Source: Lentisphaerae bacterium ADurb.Bin242 (lineage in GTDB: Bacteria > Verrucomicrobiota > Lentisphaeria > Victivallales > UBA1829). Taken from it: DNA of 44,531 nt. The position numbers and the translations under genes were made by a program. How positions within the stretch are numbered: the first letter of the stretch is position 1; each line of letters opens with the position of its first letter. The stretch lies in assembly GCA_002069785.1 (NCBI GenBank), contig MWCA01000049.1:1-44531 (forward strand). The letters run 5' to 3'. A model generated the notes under the pieces. The model was not told the DNA's origin. It searched no databases and was given only the letters and a program-made list of their open reading frames with translations. This document shows, piece after piece, positions 15,014 through 24,009 of this stretch.

Positions 15014-17584
15014 TTACTTTCCTCCCGTTGTCTTGAATTCCATTTTGGAAAGCCGCTTGAGGTTGTAAATCGTGAACAGGAGCGTAATGGTCCCCAGCAC
15101 CCATGCCATGGCGATGGCGCTGCCGAAACGGAGGTTCGTATAGGCCTCCTTGAAAATATGCAGTTCGGCGACTTCGGTTTCCGCCCGCCCGAAGGTCATG
15201 ACCAGGATCATTCCCCCGGACTGCGACGCGGCGATGAACGCGCCCACGAAATTGATGATGATCAGGGATTTCAGCGTGGGGAGGGTCACATGCCAGATTT
15301 TCTGGAAGAAGTTCGCGCCGTCGATTTCCGCCGCCTCGTAGGTCTCTTCCGGAACGCCCTTCAGCGCGGCCAGGTAGATCAGGCATCCGGGGCCCGCGCT
15401 CGCCCAGATGGTGGGAATCACGCAGGCGAGCATGGCCCATTTGGCGTCCTCCAGCCACGCGACCGGCTGGAACCCGATTCCGAACAAGCCGAGGAAATCG
15501 CCCAGCATCTGGTTCAGGATGCCCGAGGAACCGGACTGATAGAACAGTTTCCACAGGAAAATCACGACCAGCCCGCTCATCACCGCGGGAAGGTAGAAAA
15601 GGGTCCGGTAAATGATTTTCCCGTGCGAGACTTCCTGAAGGAGGACCGCCAGGAGGATCGGCGCCAGGAAACCGATGGAGAGAATGAGGATCATATACCG
15701 GAGAGTGTTCCAGACGGCGCTCCACCACTCATCGCTGAACAGGACTCCGGCAAGGTTGTCCAGGCCCGTCCACGAACTGTTCCCGACGACCCGGTATTCC
15801 TGGAAAAAAATCTGCGACCCGCTGACCATCGGAATATAGACCCAGATCAGGATGCTGAGAACCGCGGGAAGCATGATGAGGTATCCCAGTTTGTTTTTCC
15901 GGAACTCCCAGCCTTTGTTTTTTCCGGAATAGCTGTCTTTCGGGGAAAAGACCTTCCAGATATTCCAGATGACAAACGAGAACACGCCCAGGATCAGGAT
16001 GGCGGCGATTCCGGCGACCGTGGTGCGTTTTTTCATTTCCGCCGCCGGAATATGGCCGATCATGCGGGCGTTCGTGCGGTCCTCGGCGGCTTTCAGCAGC
16101 GCCTGAAAGATTTCGATCCTTTTTTCGACGGCCCCGGGAGAATCCCCTTCGGGCAGTTTCCCCTCGCGGGCCAGCTGCCGGGCTTCATCGAGCGGCCTGG
16201 TCAGATATACATACACCATCTGGCAGTTTTTCCCGTAGGGTTCGGGCTTGCCGTCCCGGAGCACCCGCTGGAATGTGTCCTCCCAGTTTTTCGGGAAATA
16301 TTTCAGATACTCCGTGTAGCCGAACTCCCGCAGAAGCGCCGGGCTCAGCTGGCGTCCCATCCCTTCCTCGACCATGGTCTTCGCATAAACGGCCCGGGCG
16401 GTCCGGTTGTTCATGAAACGCAGATATTTCCAGGCGGCCTCCCGGATCTTCCCCGCCGGGACATAGACGCCGTCGGAGTTTTTCCGTCCTTCGATTCCGG
16501 CAAAGATCCCCTCGATCCCGGCGTTGATCTCCGTTGCGTTTTTTCCGGCCGGGCCGACCGGAAACGGGGCGATTCCGATCAGTTCCGGATCGGTTCCGCC
16601 GCCCGCCGTCTTGTCGCGCAGATAATCGAAGAAAATCCCGACGCGCCCGGATTTGACGGCTTCCGTCACGGAGCGGGCGTCGGCGTTCGCCGTGGTATAG
16701 CCGCGCTGGACAATCCCGTCGGAATCAACCCATTTCTCCGCAATGAGCCGGATATAGAACTCCAGGGCGACCGCCGCCTCGCGCGTCCCGAAGGAAGCCC
16801 GCCACACCCCGTTTTCATCCAGGGTGACGATGTCGCCTCCGGCGCCCCAGATGAACGGCATGAAGTCCCACGAGCCTTGCGGTCCGTCCAGGACGTTGAC
16901 ACCGTAACGGTTCCGGCCGGGATCGGACAGTTTTTTGGCGCAGGCGAGCAGTTCGGCCCAGGTTTCCGGCGGCTTGTCCGGATCGAGCCCGGCGTCCTGA
17001 AACAAGTCCTTGCGCCACATCATCGTGCGTGCGCTGATGATGCCGTTCAGTCCCCACACATGCTTTCCGGCCTTGAACGGGGGAATGGCCGGGCCGTCGC
17101 GGTAGATCGCGGGGCGGATGGCCGGCAGAAGGGTTTTCAGGTAATCGGAAACGCTCCGGTATTCCGGGTCGTTCCGGATGAACTCATCCAGAGGATAGAG
17201 GAAATTCTGCTGGATATAGGTGTCGCTCATCCGCAGATTGAGTTCAAACACATCCGGCGCCGCGCCTCCGGCAATGGCCAGCATCAGGCGCGACTCCATC
17301 CCGATGTTCTGGATGGAAATCCCACTGAACTGCGAGAGTTCGATCTCGGGATATTGTTTTTTGAACGCCTCGAGCATTTTCAGCCGCACCCGCGTGTCGG
17401 GCGTCGTCGATTCGGGGTCCGGCAGGACTTGCACCCGCAGCGGGATTTTCAGCGGTTGTTCCGGTTCCGCCGCCCTCATGTCCAGCGGCGTCAGGACGCA
17501 GGCCAGCAGCAGGACCGTCCAAACGGTTTTCAGCCGTCCAGTGAACCGAAGAAACGCTTGGATTTTCTGATTTTTCTTTCTCAT
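15014..17584 (-). CDS. Sugar solute-binding protein fused to MalF-type ABC permease
   Basis: 856 residues in one open frame. Residues about 1-39 form a signal peptide. Residues about 45-480 are a family-1 extracellular solute-binding protein (MLAIAGGAAPDVFEL, GLNGIISARTMMWRKDLFQDAGLDP, IEGIFAGIEG). A transmembrane helix follows (TTVAGIAAILILGVFSFVIW), then a basic cytoplasmic stretch and a MalF-type permease with about six helices and the EAA loop (YEAAEIDGANFFQKIWHVTLP, near 749-769) that contacts the ATPase. The topology works: binding domain outside, tethered by one helix, permease in the membrane. It forms an importer with the adjacent MalG-type permease; no ATPase is encoded nearby, so a shared one must be used. 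The ATG at 17584 has a GGAAAG site. Confidence 0.88.
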   Translation of the reverse strand: MRKKNQKIQAFLRFTGRLKTVWTVLLLACVLTPLDMRAAEPEQPLKIPLRVQVLPDPESTTPDTRVRLKMLEAFKKQYPEIELSQFSGISIQNIGMESRLMLAIAGGAAPDVFELNLRMSDTYIQQNFLYPLDEFIRNDPEYRSVSDYLKTLLPAIRPAIYRDGPAIPPFKAGKHVWGLNGIISARTMMWRKDLFQDAGLDPDKPPETWAELLACAKKLSDPGRNRYGVNVLDGPQGSWDFMPFIWGAGGDIVTLDENGVWRASFGTREAAVALEFYIRLIAEKWVDSDGIVQRGYTTANADARSVTEAVKSGRVGIFFDYLRDKTAGGGTDPELIGIAPFPVGPAGKNATEINAGIEGIFAGIEGRKNSDGVYVPAGKIREAAWKYLRFMNNRTARAVYAKTMVEEGMGRQLSPALLREFGYTEYLKYFPKNWEDTFQRVLRDGKPEPYGKNCQMVYVYLTRPLDEARQLAREGKLPEGDSPGAVEKRIEIFQALLKAAEDRTNARMIGHIPAAEMKKRTTVAGIAAILILGVFSFVIWNIWKVFSPKDSYSGKNKGWEFRKNKLGYLIMLPAVLSILIWVYIPMVSGSQIFFQEYRVVGNSSWTGLDNLAGVLFSDEWWSAVWNTLRYMILILSIGFLAPILLAVLLQEVSHGKIIYRTLFYLPAVMSGLVVIFLWKLFYQSGSSGILNQMLGDFLGLFGIGFQPVAWLEDAKWAMLACVIPTIWASAGPGCLIYLAALKGVPEETYEAAEIDGANFFQKIWHVTLPTLKSLIIINFVGAFIAASQSGGMILVMTFGRAETEVAELHIFKEAYTNLRFGSAIAMAWVLGTITLLFTIYNLKRLSKMEFKTTGGK

Positions 17585-17614
17585 TACGGTCTTTCCGGGC
17601 CGATGGATTTTCCT

Positions 17615-17646
17615 CCCGGATCCGCATCATATATGCGGTTTCCGGG
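17615..17646 (-). other. Intercistronic hairpin upstream of transporter genes
   Basis: In the 91-base gap between the secreted glycosidase and the binding-protein/permease gene, CCCGGA and CCGCAT are matched by ATGCGG and TCCGGG around a five-base loop, a 12-bp stem with a small bulge. No T-run follows on the minus strand, so it looks like an mRNA-stabilising or attenuating structure rather than a terminator. Confidence 0.5.
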
Positions 17647-17675
17647 TTTCCGGCTCTTTCCGATGAAAACAAAGA

Positions 17676-20600
17676 TTATTTCAACAGGAACCGCTTGAAA
17701 TACGACGGATTCTTCCCATTCGAAATTCCGGGCGAAAGTTCCATGTAATACGAGGTGCTTCCCTCCCGGCTGTCGACATCGAAGATCGTGACATTGAAGC
17801 CGAAGACGGAGCCGGGCCGCGGCTTGAGGTTTCCAAAATAACTCCACGGAATCCTTGCCGCATAAATCTTATGTCCATCCGGAGCAATGACAACGGAGGT
17901 CTTTTCCGCCACCGGCTTTCCCGCGGTTTCCGGTGTTCCCGTATAACAGAAGTTGACGGGGCCTTCGGGCGTAAGAGCCAGGCAGAACTCGCGGTCGTCC
18001 TTCTGATATCCGGGGGAAGAAACGGCGGGATTGAACGCATCGTTCTCCGTGTCGAACGCATATTGGACGCAGTCCTGGTTCCAGATCATCGGACCGGTAT
18101 GCCGCGAAATATGGACATCGTCCGTCACATCCGCCGCGATGTAGAAGAAGCGGTCGTCATAGGCGAGATACACGTTGGCGGAAAGATCGTTTTTGTCCTT
18201 CCACAATCCGTGCGGTTCGGCGTCAAGGGGTCTGAGCGTCTCGACGGTATCGAACACCAGCGGCCTGACTTTTTCAAATCCCCGGAGGGTGCCGTCCAGG
18301 GGCGGCGCGCTCTCCAGCCGTTCGACCGGATAGAGTTCTTCGGTCATGGACGCCTCCACCTTCCGCCCGTTCACCTCCACCTTTGCCGCAATCGGACGGA
18401 CGCCCGGCCGGCAGGGGAATGGAACCGCAATCCTTTCCAGCGGTCCGAGCTTTCCTTTCACAGCGGGGGAGGAATCGAGCGAGGCCGTGAACGAAAGTTC
18501 CCGGGGGGTCTTGTTCTGGAGGAAAACATTCATCTCTTCCGCATTTTTGCGGTTCATCGAAACATAAATTTCCGGCATCGCATATTTTCCCCCGTCCAGA
18601 GCCCGGACGACCTTTTCCTGCGGAGCGGTGAATTCAAAGAAAACCGGCCGGTCGTTCAACGAAAACACGAAGTTTCCCTTCGTTCCGCCAAACCGTTTTC
18701 CCATGAGGTCCATCGCCGTCCAGTCCGAAGGCATGTCCACCGTTGAAGCGATGTCCTTTTTGGAAAGGGCCCAAAGCGCCGCGACGGTTTTGTCTCCGCG
18801 CTTGAAAACATATCCGTACACATCCGCAAGCGGCTTGACTTCCACGGCATCCGTCGCGTTGGCCAGCGCCCGCGTCACGACGGCATACGTCGCGGCGTGG
18901 GGACGCGGCTGGCCGTTCTTCCACATGGTGAAGTCGAAAATATGAATCCACGCGTGACGGTTTTCCTCGACCAGGAACCACGTCCAGCGCCGGATGCCCG
19001 GGACCGACTTCGCCACGATCAGGTTCCGGGCGTTGACGATCGCCAGTTCCCGCAAATTCGGGCTGTCCGGCGGCAGGTCCCGCTGAATGTTGTAGCCGGT
19101 CTCCTCGTTGACGTATTCCTTGCCCGGCCCCATCATTTCCCGCTGTTTCATGAACCGTTCCCGGACCTTTCCCTGTTCCGGCCCCATGGACTGGAATCCG
19201 ATCCCCACCGTGGTCGGCTGGAGATAGGCGTCCGAACAGATGCCGTCCACATGATCCCTGATTTTCTCCCAGATTTCGGTGCGGTACCAGTCGTGAAGCC
19301 CCAGCGTTTCCCCGCCCGCGTAAAGTTTCGCGTCCGGATACTGTTTTTTGAGTTCCTCCCGGAAGAGTTTGACGCAACGGACATAATGTTCGACCAGGAA
19401 GGGATTCTGGTGCCGCAGGAGCCCGTTTTCGTCGGGCACCGACCATTCGCGGATTCGATCGCCGTAGCGCCGGATCAGCGCCGCGGCGAAAGCGCGCCAT
19501 TTCGTGTAGTAGGCTTCATCGTACGGATTCCTGCCCGCCGCCAGTTCCGCCGCCAGTTCGTCTCGCATGAATTTCGGCTGGTTGCCCCGAAGACAGCTGA
19601 GCGTGAGGTTCGCATAGAAATTCGTATACCCTTCTTTCAGGAGCTGTTCGATCTGACGGTCGGAATGGGTGAAGTCATAGCGGCCGGGCGTTCTTTCCAC
19701 CGCACGGAAAAAAAGCCAGCCGGTACGGGTTCCGAAGCCCATGCGGACATGTTTTTCCCGGGTGGCGCACCTCTTGGTGGAAAAGAACGGGTCGCGTTCG
19801 CTCTGCTGTTTTTCCGCCACGATTCCCGAATACATCCCGGAAACAAGGGGTTTCCCGTCCTGGAGGAAAACTGCCTTCACGGTGAAGTATCCGCGGTACT
19901 CTCCCGGCAAAAGAAGCGGAAGCCGGATACTTTCACTCAGGACCACCTCATTTTTTCCTTCCAGGAGCGGCTTCCCGTCAAAATCGTCGATCCGCCATTT
20001 CATGAGAACTTTTTCCCCCGGTTTCTCCACGCCTTTCAGCTCGAAACGGTATTCGACGGGTTCCCCCGGATAATAGATTCCTCCGTGCGAAGCCGTGTGA
20101 ACACATTTCTGAATCCGGACTCCCTCCGGTTCTCCCCTGGCGGGAAGATTGAGCTTCGGTCCGAAGTAAACATTGTCGATCCAGACCGTTCCGTTCCGGG
20201 CGCCGCGGGCCTCCAGACGGAATGACAGTTCCGGGCGGCCGGCATTCTCCGGAACGGCAAAATCCTTCTGAAAGTAAGTCCATTCCTTCCGGAGTCCGTT
20301 CCGGGGCGCGGAAACCGAGAAGGTGAACTCCTTCTGCGCCGGGTTCTGCGGATGGAGGTTCAAGACGAATGCAAGCTGTCCCGGATTTTCTTTTTCATCG
20401 GAGTCGGACCGGGCCCAGAAAGCAAGGGAATATTCCTTCTGCCCGGCAAGGAGCTTGACCGGCCTGGCATAGCCTAGAACCACGGTTTTGCCGGGGGCAT
20501 ATTTCAGCCGCATGGAGCGTGCACCGGTTTCCCCCTGGCAATCCCTTTCTTCGATCTCTGGCTCGATCGCGTTTCCCCGCGCGGCGGCGTCCGCCGGGAC

Positions 20601-20717
20601 TTTCCACCAGTCTTCGACGCCCCGTTCAAAACCGGGATTTTCGATCCGGTTTTCCTCCTGCGCCCAAAGGACGGCGGATGCGAAAAAGAAGAGTCCGGCC
20701 CACTGGAACAGACGCAT
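17676..20717 (-). CDS. Secreted clan-A-like glycosidase with N-terminal CBM and C-terminal CBM9-like domain
   Basis: 1013 residues. Signal peptide at residues 1-19 (cut near LWA-QEE). Residues about 22-187 form a beta-sandwich of the CBM4/9 kind (IENPGFERGVEDWW, WIDNVYFGP). A linker beta domain follows to about 300. Residues about 320-640 form a TIM barrel with WSVPDENG (probable acid/base E430) and YVNEETGY (probable nucleophile E539), as in clan-A retaining glycosidases. Residues about 820-1013 resemble the CBM9-like carbohydrate-binding domain (VYLAYDDRFFYIAADVTDD ending SYFKRFLLK). It is the only clearly exported glycosidase of the unit and probably makes the first cut outside the cytoplasm. 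A very strong GAGGAGG site precedes the ATG. Exact family and substrate cannot be set by eye. Confidence 0.85.
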   Translation of the reverse strand: MRLFQWAGLFFFASAVLWAQEENRIENPGFERGVEDWWKVPADAAARGNAIEPEIEERDCQGETGARSMRLKYAPGKTVVLGYARPVKLLAGQKEYSLAFWARSDSDEKENPGQLAFVLNLHPQNPAQKEFTFSVSAPRNGLRKEWTYFQKDFAVPENAGRPELSFRLEARGARNGTVWIDNVYFGPKLNLPARGEPEGVRIQKCVHTASHGGIYYPGEPVEYRFELKGVEKPGEKVLMKWRIDDFDGKPLLEGKNEVVLSESIRLPLLLPGEYRGYFTVKAVFLQDGKPLVSGMYSGIVAEKQQSERDPFFSTKRCATREKHVRMGFGTRTGWLFFRAVERTPGRYDFTHSDRQIEQLLKEGYTNFYANLTLSCLRGNQPKFMRDELAAELAAGRNPYDEAYYTKWRAFAAALIRRYGDRIREWSVPDENGLLRHQNPFLVEHYVRCVKLFREELKKQYPDAKLYAGGETLGLHDWYRTEIWEKIRDHVDGICSDAYLQPTTVGIGFQSMGPEQGKVRERFMKQREMMGPGKEYVNEETGYNIQRDLPPDSPNLRELAIVNARNLIVAKSVPGIRRWTWFLVEENRHAWIHIFDFTMWKNGQPRPHAATYAVVTRALANATDAVEVKPLADVYGYVFKRGDKTVAALWALSKKDIASTVDMPSDWTAMDLMGKRFGGTKGNFVFSLNDRPVFFEFTAPQEKVVRALDGGKYAMPEIYVSMNRKNAEEMNVFLQNKTPRELSFTASLDSSPAVKGKLGPLERIAVPFPCRPGVRPIAAKVEVNGRKVEASMTEELYPVERLESAPPLDGTLRGFEKVRPLVFDTVETLRPLDAEPHGLWKDKNDLSANVYLAYDDRFFYIAADVTDDVHISRHTGPMIWNQDCVQYAFDTENDAFNPAVSSPGYQKDDREFCLALTPEGPVNFCYTGTPETAGKPVAEKTSVVIAPDGHKIYAARIPWSYFGNLKPRPGSVFGFNVTIFDVDSREGSTSYYMELSPGISNGKNPSYFKRFLLK

Positions 20718-20730
20718 TTTCCTGTCCTCC

Positions 20731-23700
20731 TCAAAAATGAACGGTTTTTGTTTCCTCCGGAAGCAGCGCGACTTGAACGACGCCCCGGTTTTTCACTTTC
20801 AGATGCAGAATTCTTTCCCTTTTCAGGCTGTTTTTGAGCGTAATTTCCCCTTTTTCGAAGTCGCAGGAGACCGCCTCCGCGCAGTCCAGTCCGAAGGCAT
20901 GGCGGAGTTCCGGGTCCACATAGACCCCGCCGAACTCCTCGAGGATGTCGTCCAGATACAGATACAGGTCCAGGAACAGCGAATAGCTGTTTTCGGGGAT
21001 GCTGTTTTTGTACAGACCGGATTCATCGTCCAGCTGCGGATTGTTCTCGTAGATGGTGTAGAGGATGTTGTCCCGGTGCGGATTCCCTTTCAGGCTCTCC
21101 TCGTCGCGGTAGACCATGACCTGCCGGAAAGCCGCGATCCCGCGCTCGGCGTAGATTTTCTTTCCCGTGGCGCGGTAGAGCCGGAGCAGAAGGTAGCCGA
21201 TCCAGCTGACGGACTGGTTGCCGGTGGCCGTGCACTGGGTGCGCATGTAGTCGGGATGCGGGTAGAAGCTGGTGGCGACCATGCCGCAGGATTTCCAGTG
21301 AATCCGGTCGTAAAAACTGCCGGGGAGAGGCGGTACGTTGTAGCCCATCATCATCGCGCTGCAGAAGAGCTGGACTTGTTCGGCGCGGTCCCGCCAGAGG
21401 GGATCGCCCGTATGGTCGAAGAGGTCTAGGAAAGCCCAGAGCATGGTGCGGTAGCCGTCGACGTCCCACAGGCACGGATAATCGGTTTCGCAGCCGCCCA
21501 TGGCGAACAGTCCCTGTTCCTGAAGGTCGAGCCAGCAGCGTTCGGCGGTCCGGAGGGCGGCGTCGAACGGACGCTTGTCCCCGGTGATTGCGGACAGCTT
21601 CAAAAGGACCGGAATCCAGGTCTGGGTTTCGGAATACTGGCTGATCCAGCCGATTTTTTCAACGGGGCGGAGGTCTTTGTCATACAGGCGGCGGAAATGA
21701 CCGTCCGGCTGCTGGAGCGACAGGACTTCTTCCAGAATGTACGCCGGGTAATCGTTCCGGAAAAGAGATTTGTCCTTCTCGAAGATCACCAGCGCGTCGT
21801 AAATCATTTCCGGAAGCGCCAGGCTGTCCAAACGTTCCGGCTCGAAGGGGGCGCCCCAGCCGCTCTTCTCGCAGAAGGGAAGGATGTCGCGCATGAACTT
21901 TCCGGTGTGGAAGGGATAGGTGAGACGGGAATTCCCGGCATGATGGTCGTAGAGATAAAAATCCAGCAGGGAGCGGACTTTTTCCCGGAAGGCTTCGTCT
22001 CCGGTCCGCTTGTACTGCTTGTAAAACCAGTTGGCCTTGAGAAGATCATAGGAGAGCCAGGAGCAGCCGAACTGATCGTCCGGACGGTAGCCGTTCTGGA
22101 ACTGTCCGAAAAAGTTACTGAAATAGTGGGCGGCGTAATGGTCGCCCGGAACGTTTCCGGTGAGCTCGGCGCGGGACCAGATCGAGGTGTAGTTTTTCAG
22201 GAACTCCCGGATGTCGGTCTGGGGGGAATGGGGCACGGCGCGGTTCAGCCGCCAGAGCACGTTGGAAAGGTGCCCGATATGATTTTCCTTTCCCCTGCCC
22301 GCGAACCAGCAGAACTCCAGGACGGCCGTTTCCCCGGGCGCGACTTTCAGCGGCGCGCGGAGAGAAAAACAGTGCGTGAGCCAGGCGTCGTCGCGGGTCA
22401 GATCCGACTGCCAGTCGCGCGAGACGTCGAGATAGGCGCTGCCGCAGTACAGCCCTCCGCAGCCGTTGTAGAACAGCTGGTTGTTGGCGCGGGTCGCCAG
22501 ATAGTCGTTTTCCTCGGTCGGATAGGGATACGCCCCCAGATTCTGCTTGCGTCCCATCCATTTGTAGGAGACGTAGGTGAAGTCGGAAAGCGCACCGTCG
22601 GGAAAATAGGAGAGCCGCTCGAGACCGTCGAACTCCGCCGGGGCGTCCGTGCCGTTGTGAAAACGGACCTCCCGCCGGAAGTAGACTTCGCCTTCCTCCG
22701 GGTCCTCCGCGATCGAGAAACGGTCCGTCTTCTTCCCGCAGACGATGCAAAGCGACTTTTCCTGAAATGAAACCGAGGCGCCGGCGGGATATTCCAGTTC
22801 CAGTTTTTTCCGCCACAGGGCGTTGTGGAAAACGTACAGCGACGCCTTCCCGTCGTGCCAGACCAGCGCTTTGTCCCCGGCGGACAGCTTCCACGGACTT
22901 TCCGGCAGTTCCGCCACCTTGAAATACCGCGCCTTCTCCGTAAAATCGCAGATCCGTTTTTCCCGTCTTTGAATCAATGAACTCATTTTCTTACCTGGAC
23001 GTTGAGCGTTGAAGGTTGTGATATTCCGAACCGCTCCGTCATCGTCCACGACGGCGAACTCCTCCGCCCGCTCCCGGATTCCGGCGATCCGTCTCGGAAT
23101 GGTGGAACAGGCCGCCGCCGCTTCTTCCGCGGAAATCCCGGCGAATTTCCGCAGATTCGCATACGCCGAATTCATGGAAAGAAGGCTTCCGGTCAGCCGC
23201 TCCGTCCCGGCGATGTACAGAGCCTTTCTTTTGACCTCGAACCGGTGGGGTGTCCCGGCCGGATCGGGGAATTCGAAGAACCGTCCGGAAAGTCCCGCCG
23301 CCGCACAGCAGTCGGTGACCGCCGCGAAACGGCCGGGTCCCTTGGCCCGGTAGAATATTTTGACCAGTTCCGGGCAGACGTGGACCCCGTCGCAGATGAC
23401 CTCGCAGGTGAGGGAATCGTTGACAAGACATTCCAGCAGGGGGCCGTCGTGTTCATAGCGCCCCAGATTGCAGCGGACATCCCCTTCGGAATTGTTCCCG
23501 AGATGCGTGACGTGCGTCAGTCCGCGCGCCGCGGCCGCCCGCAGCTCCTTCGCATTGCACGACGTGTGCCCCGCCGCCGCCGTGATCCCGTGGTCGCACA
23601 GGAATGCGACGAGGTCGCCCGCCCCCGGCAGTTCGGGCGCAAGCGTCATCATCTTCACCACGCCCGGAGCGGTACGGAAAAGTTTCCGGAAAAAAGGAAT

Positions 23701-24009
23701 ATCCGGGAGCGTCAGCAGGGATTCGGTCATGCCTCCGGGATTCCGGAGGCAGGGGCCTTCCAGATGAACCCCTTCCAGGCGCGCGCCGGGAAGCCCCTCC
23801 TTCATGAGCTTCCGGCAGAACCGGAGATATTCCTTCATGCGTTCCGGAGGCGCCGCGGAAAAAGTCGCCAGAAAGGAAGCCGTCCCGTGTTCCTTGAGGA
23901 AGAGGGAAAACGTCTCGTAAACCCCGCGTTCCAGCTCCGTGGTTTTATGTCCGCAGGCCCCGTGAAAATGGATTTCCGTAAATCCGCCGGGTATTTTCGT
24001 CAAGTTCAC
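20731..24009 (-). CDS. NagA-type deacetylase fused to (alpha/alpha)6-barrel glycosidase-like protein
   Basis: A single frame of 1092 residues. Residues 1-341 are an N-acetylglucosamine-6-phosphate deacetylase-like amidohydrolase: TEIHFHGACG, VHLEGPCL, GHTSCNA, THVTHLGNNSEG, CDGVHVCPE, VTDCCAAAG and LTGSLLSMNSAY. It starts at the barrel's first strand, so the usual N-terminal beta-sandwich is missing. Residues 342-1092 read like a six-hairpin glycosidase, with repeated aromatic-rich helices (DDQFGCSWLSYDLLKANWFYKQY, LWDVDGYRTMLWAF). There is no stop between them; an internal ATG at 22986 (Met342) has only a weak AGGT site, so either a true fusion or a recently lost stop is possible. The GTG start at 24009 overlaps the stop of the creatininase gene and has an AAAGGAGAGG site. 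Confidence 0.82.
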   Translation of the reverse strand: MNLTKIPGGFTEIHFHGACGHKTTELERGVYETFSLFLKEHGTASFLATFSAAPPERMKEYLRFCRKLMKEGLPGARLEGVHLEGPCLRNPGGMTESLLTLPDIPFFRKLFRTAPGVVKMMTLAPELPGAGDLVAFLCDHGITAAAGHTSCNAKELRAAAARGLTHVTHLGNNSEGDVRCNLGRYEHDGPLLECLVNDSLTCEVICDGVHVCPELVKIFYRAKGPGRFAAVTDCCAAAGLSGRFFEFPDPAGTPHRFEVKRKALYIAGTERLTGSLLSMNSAYANLRKFAGISAEEAAAACSTIPRRIAGIRERAEEFAVVDDDGAVRNITTFNAQRPGKKMSSLIQRREKRICDFTEKARYFKVAELPESPWKLSAGDKALVWHDGKASLYVFHNALWRKKLELEYPAGASVSFQEKSLCIVCGKKTDRFSIAEDPEEGEVYFRREVRFHNGTDAPAEFDGLERLSYFPDGALSDFTYVSYKWMGRKQNLGAYPYPTEENDYLATRANNQLFYNGCGGLYCGSAYLDVSRDWQSDLTRDDAWLTHCFSLRAPLKVAPGETAVLEFCWFAGRGKENHIGHLSNVLWRLNRAVPHSPQTDIREFLKNYTSIWSRAELTGNVPGDHYAAHYFSNFFGQFQNGYRPDDQFGCSWLSYDLLKANWFYKQYKRTGDEAFREKVRSLLDFYLYDHHAGNSRLTYPFHTGKFMRDILPFCEKSGWGAPFEPERLDSLALPEMIYDALVIFEKDKSLFRNDYPAYILEEVLSLQQPDGHFRRLYDKDLRPVEKIGWISQYSETQTWIPVLLKLSAITGDKRPFDAALRTAERCWLDLQEQGLFAMGGCETDYPCLWDVDGYRTMLWAFLDLFDHTGDPLWRDRAEQVQLFCSAMMMGYNVPPLPGSFYDRIHWKSCGMVATSFYPHPDYMRTQCTATGNQSVSWIGYLLLRLYRATGKKIYAERGIAAFRQVMVYRDEESLKGNPHRDNILYTIYENNPQLDDESGLYKNSIPENSYSLFLDLYLYLDDILEEFGGVYVDPELRHAFGLDCAEAVSCDFEKGEITLKNSLKRERILHLKVKNRGVVQVALLPEETKTVHF

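Noticed and set aside
14319..15728. Long 469-codon frame spanning the permease junction
   Set aside because: It is real only from the ATG at 15011 to the frameshift region near 14720; the upstream and downstream parts are out-of-frame translations of the two permease genes.
15158..17698. 846-codon plus-strand frame opposite the binding-protein/permease gene
   Set aside because: Antisense shadow typical of GC-rich codon usage; no recognisable protein family.
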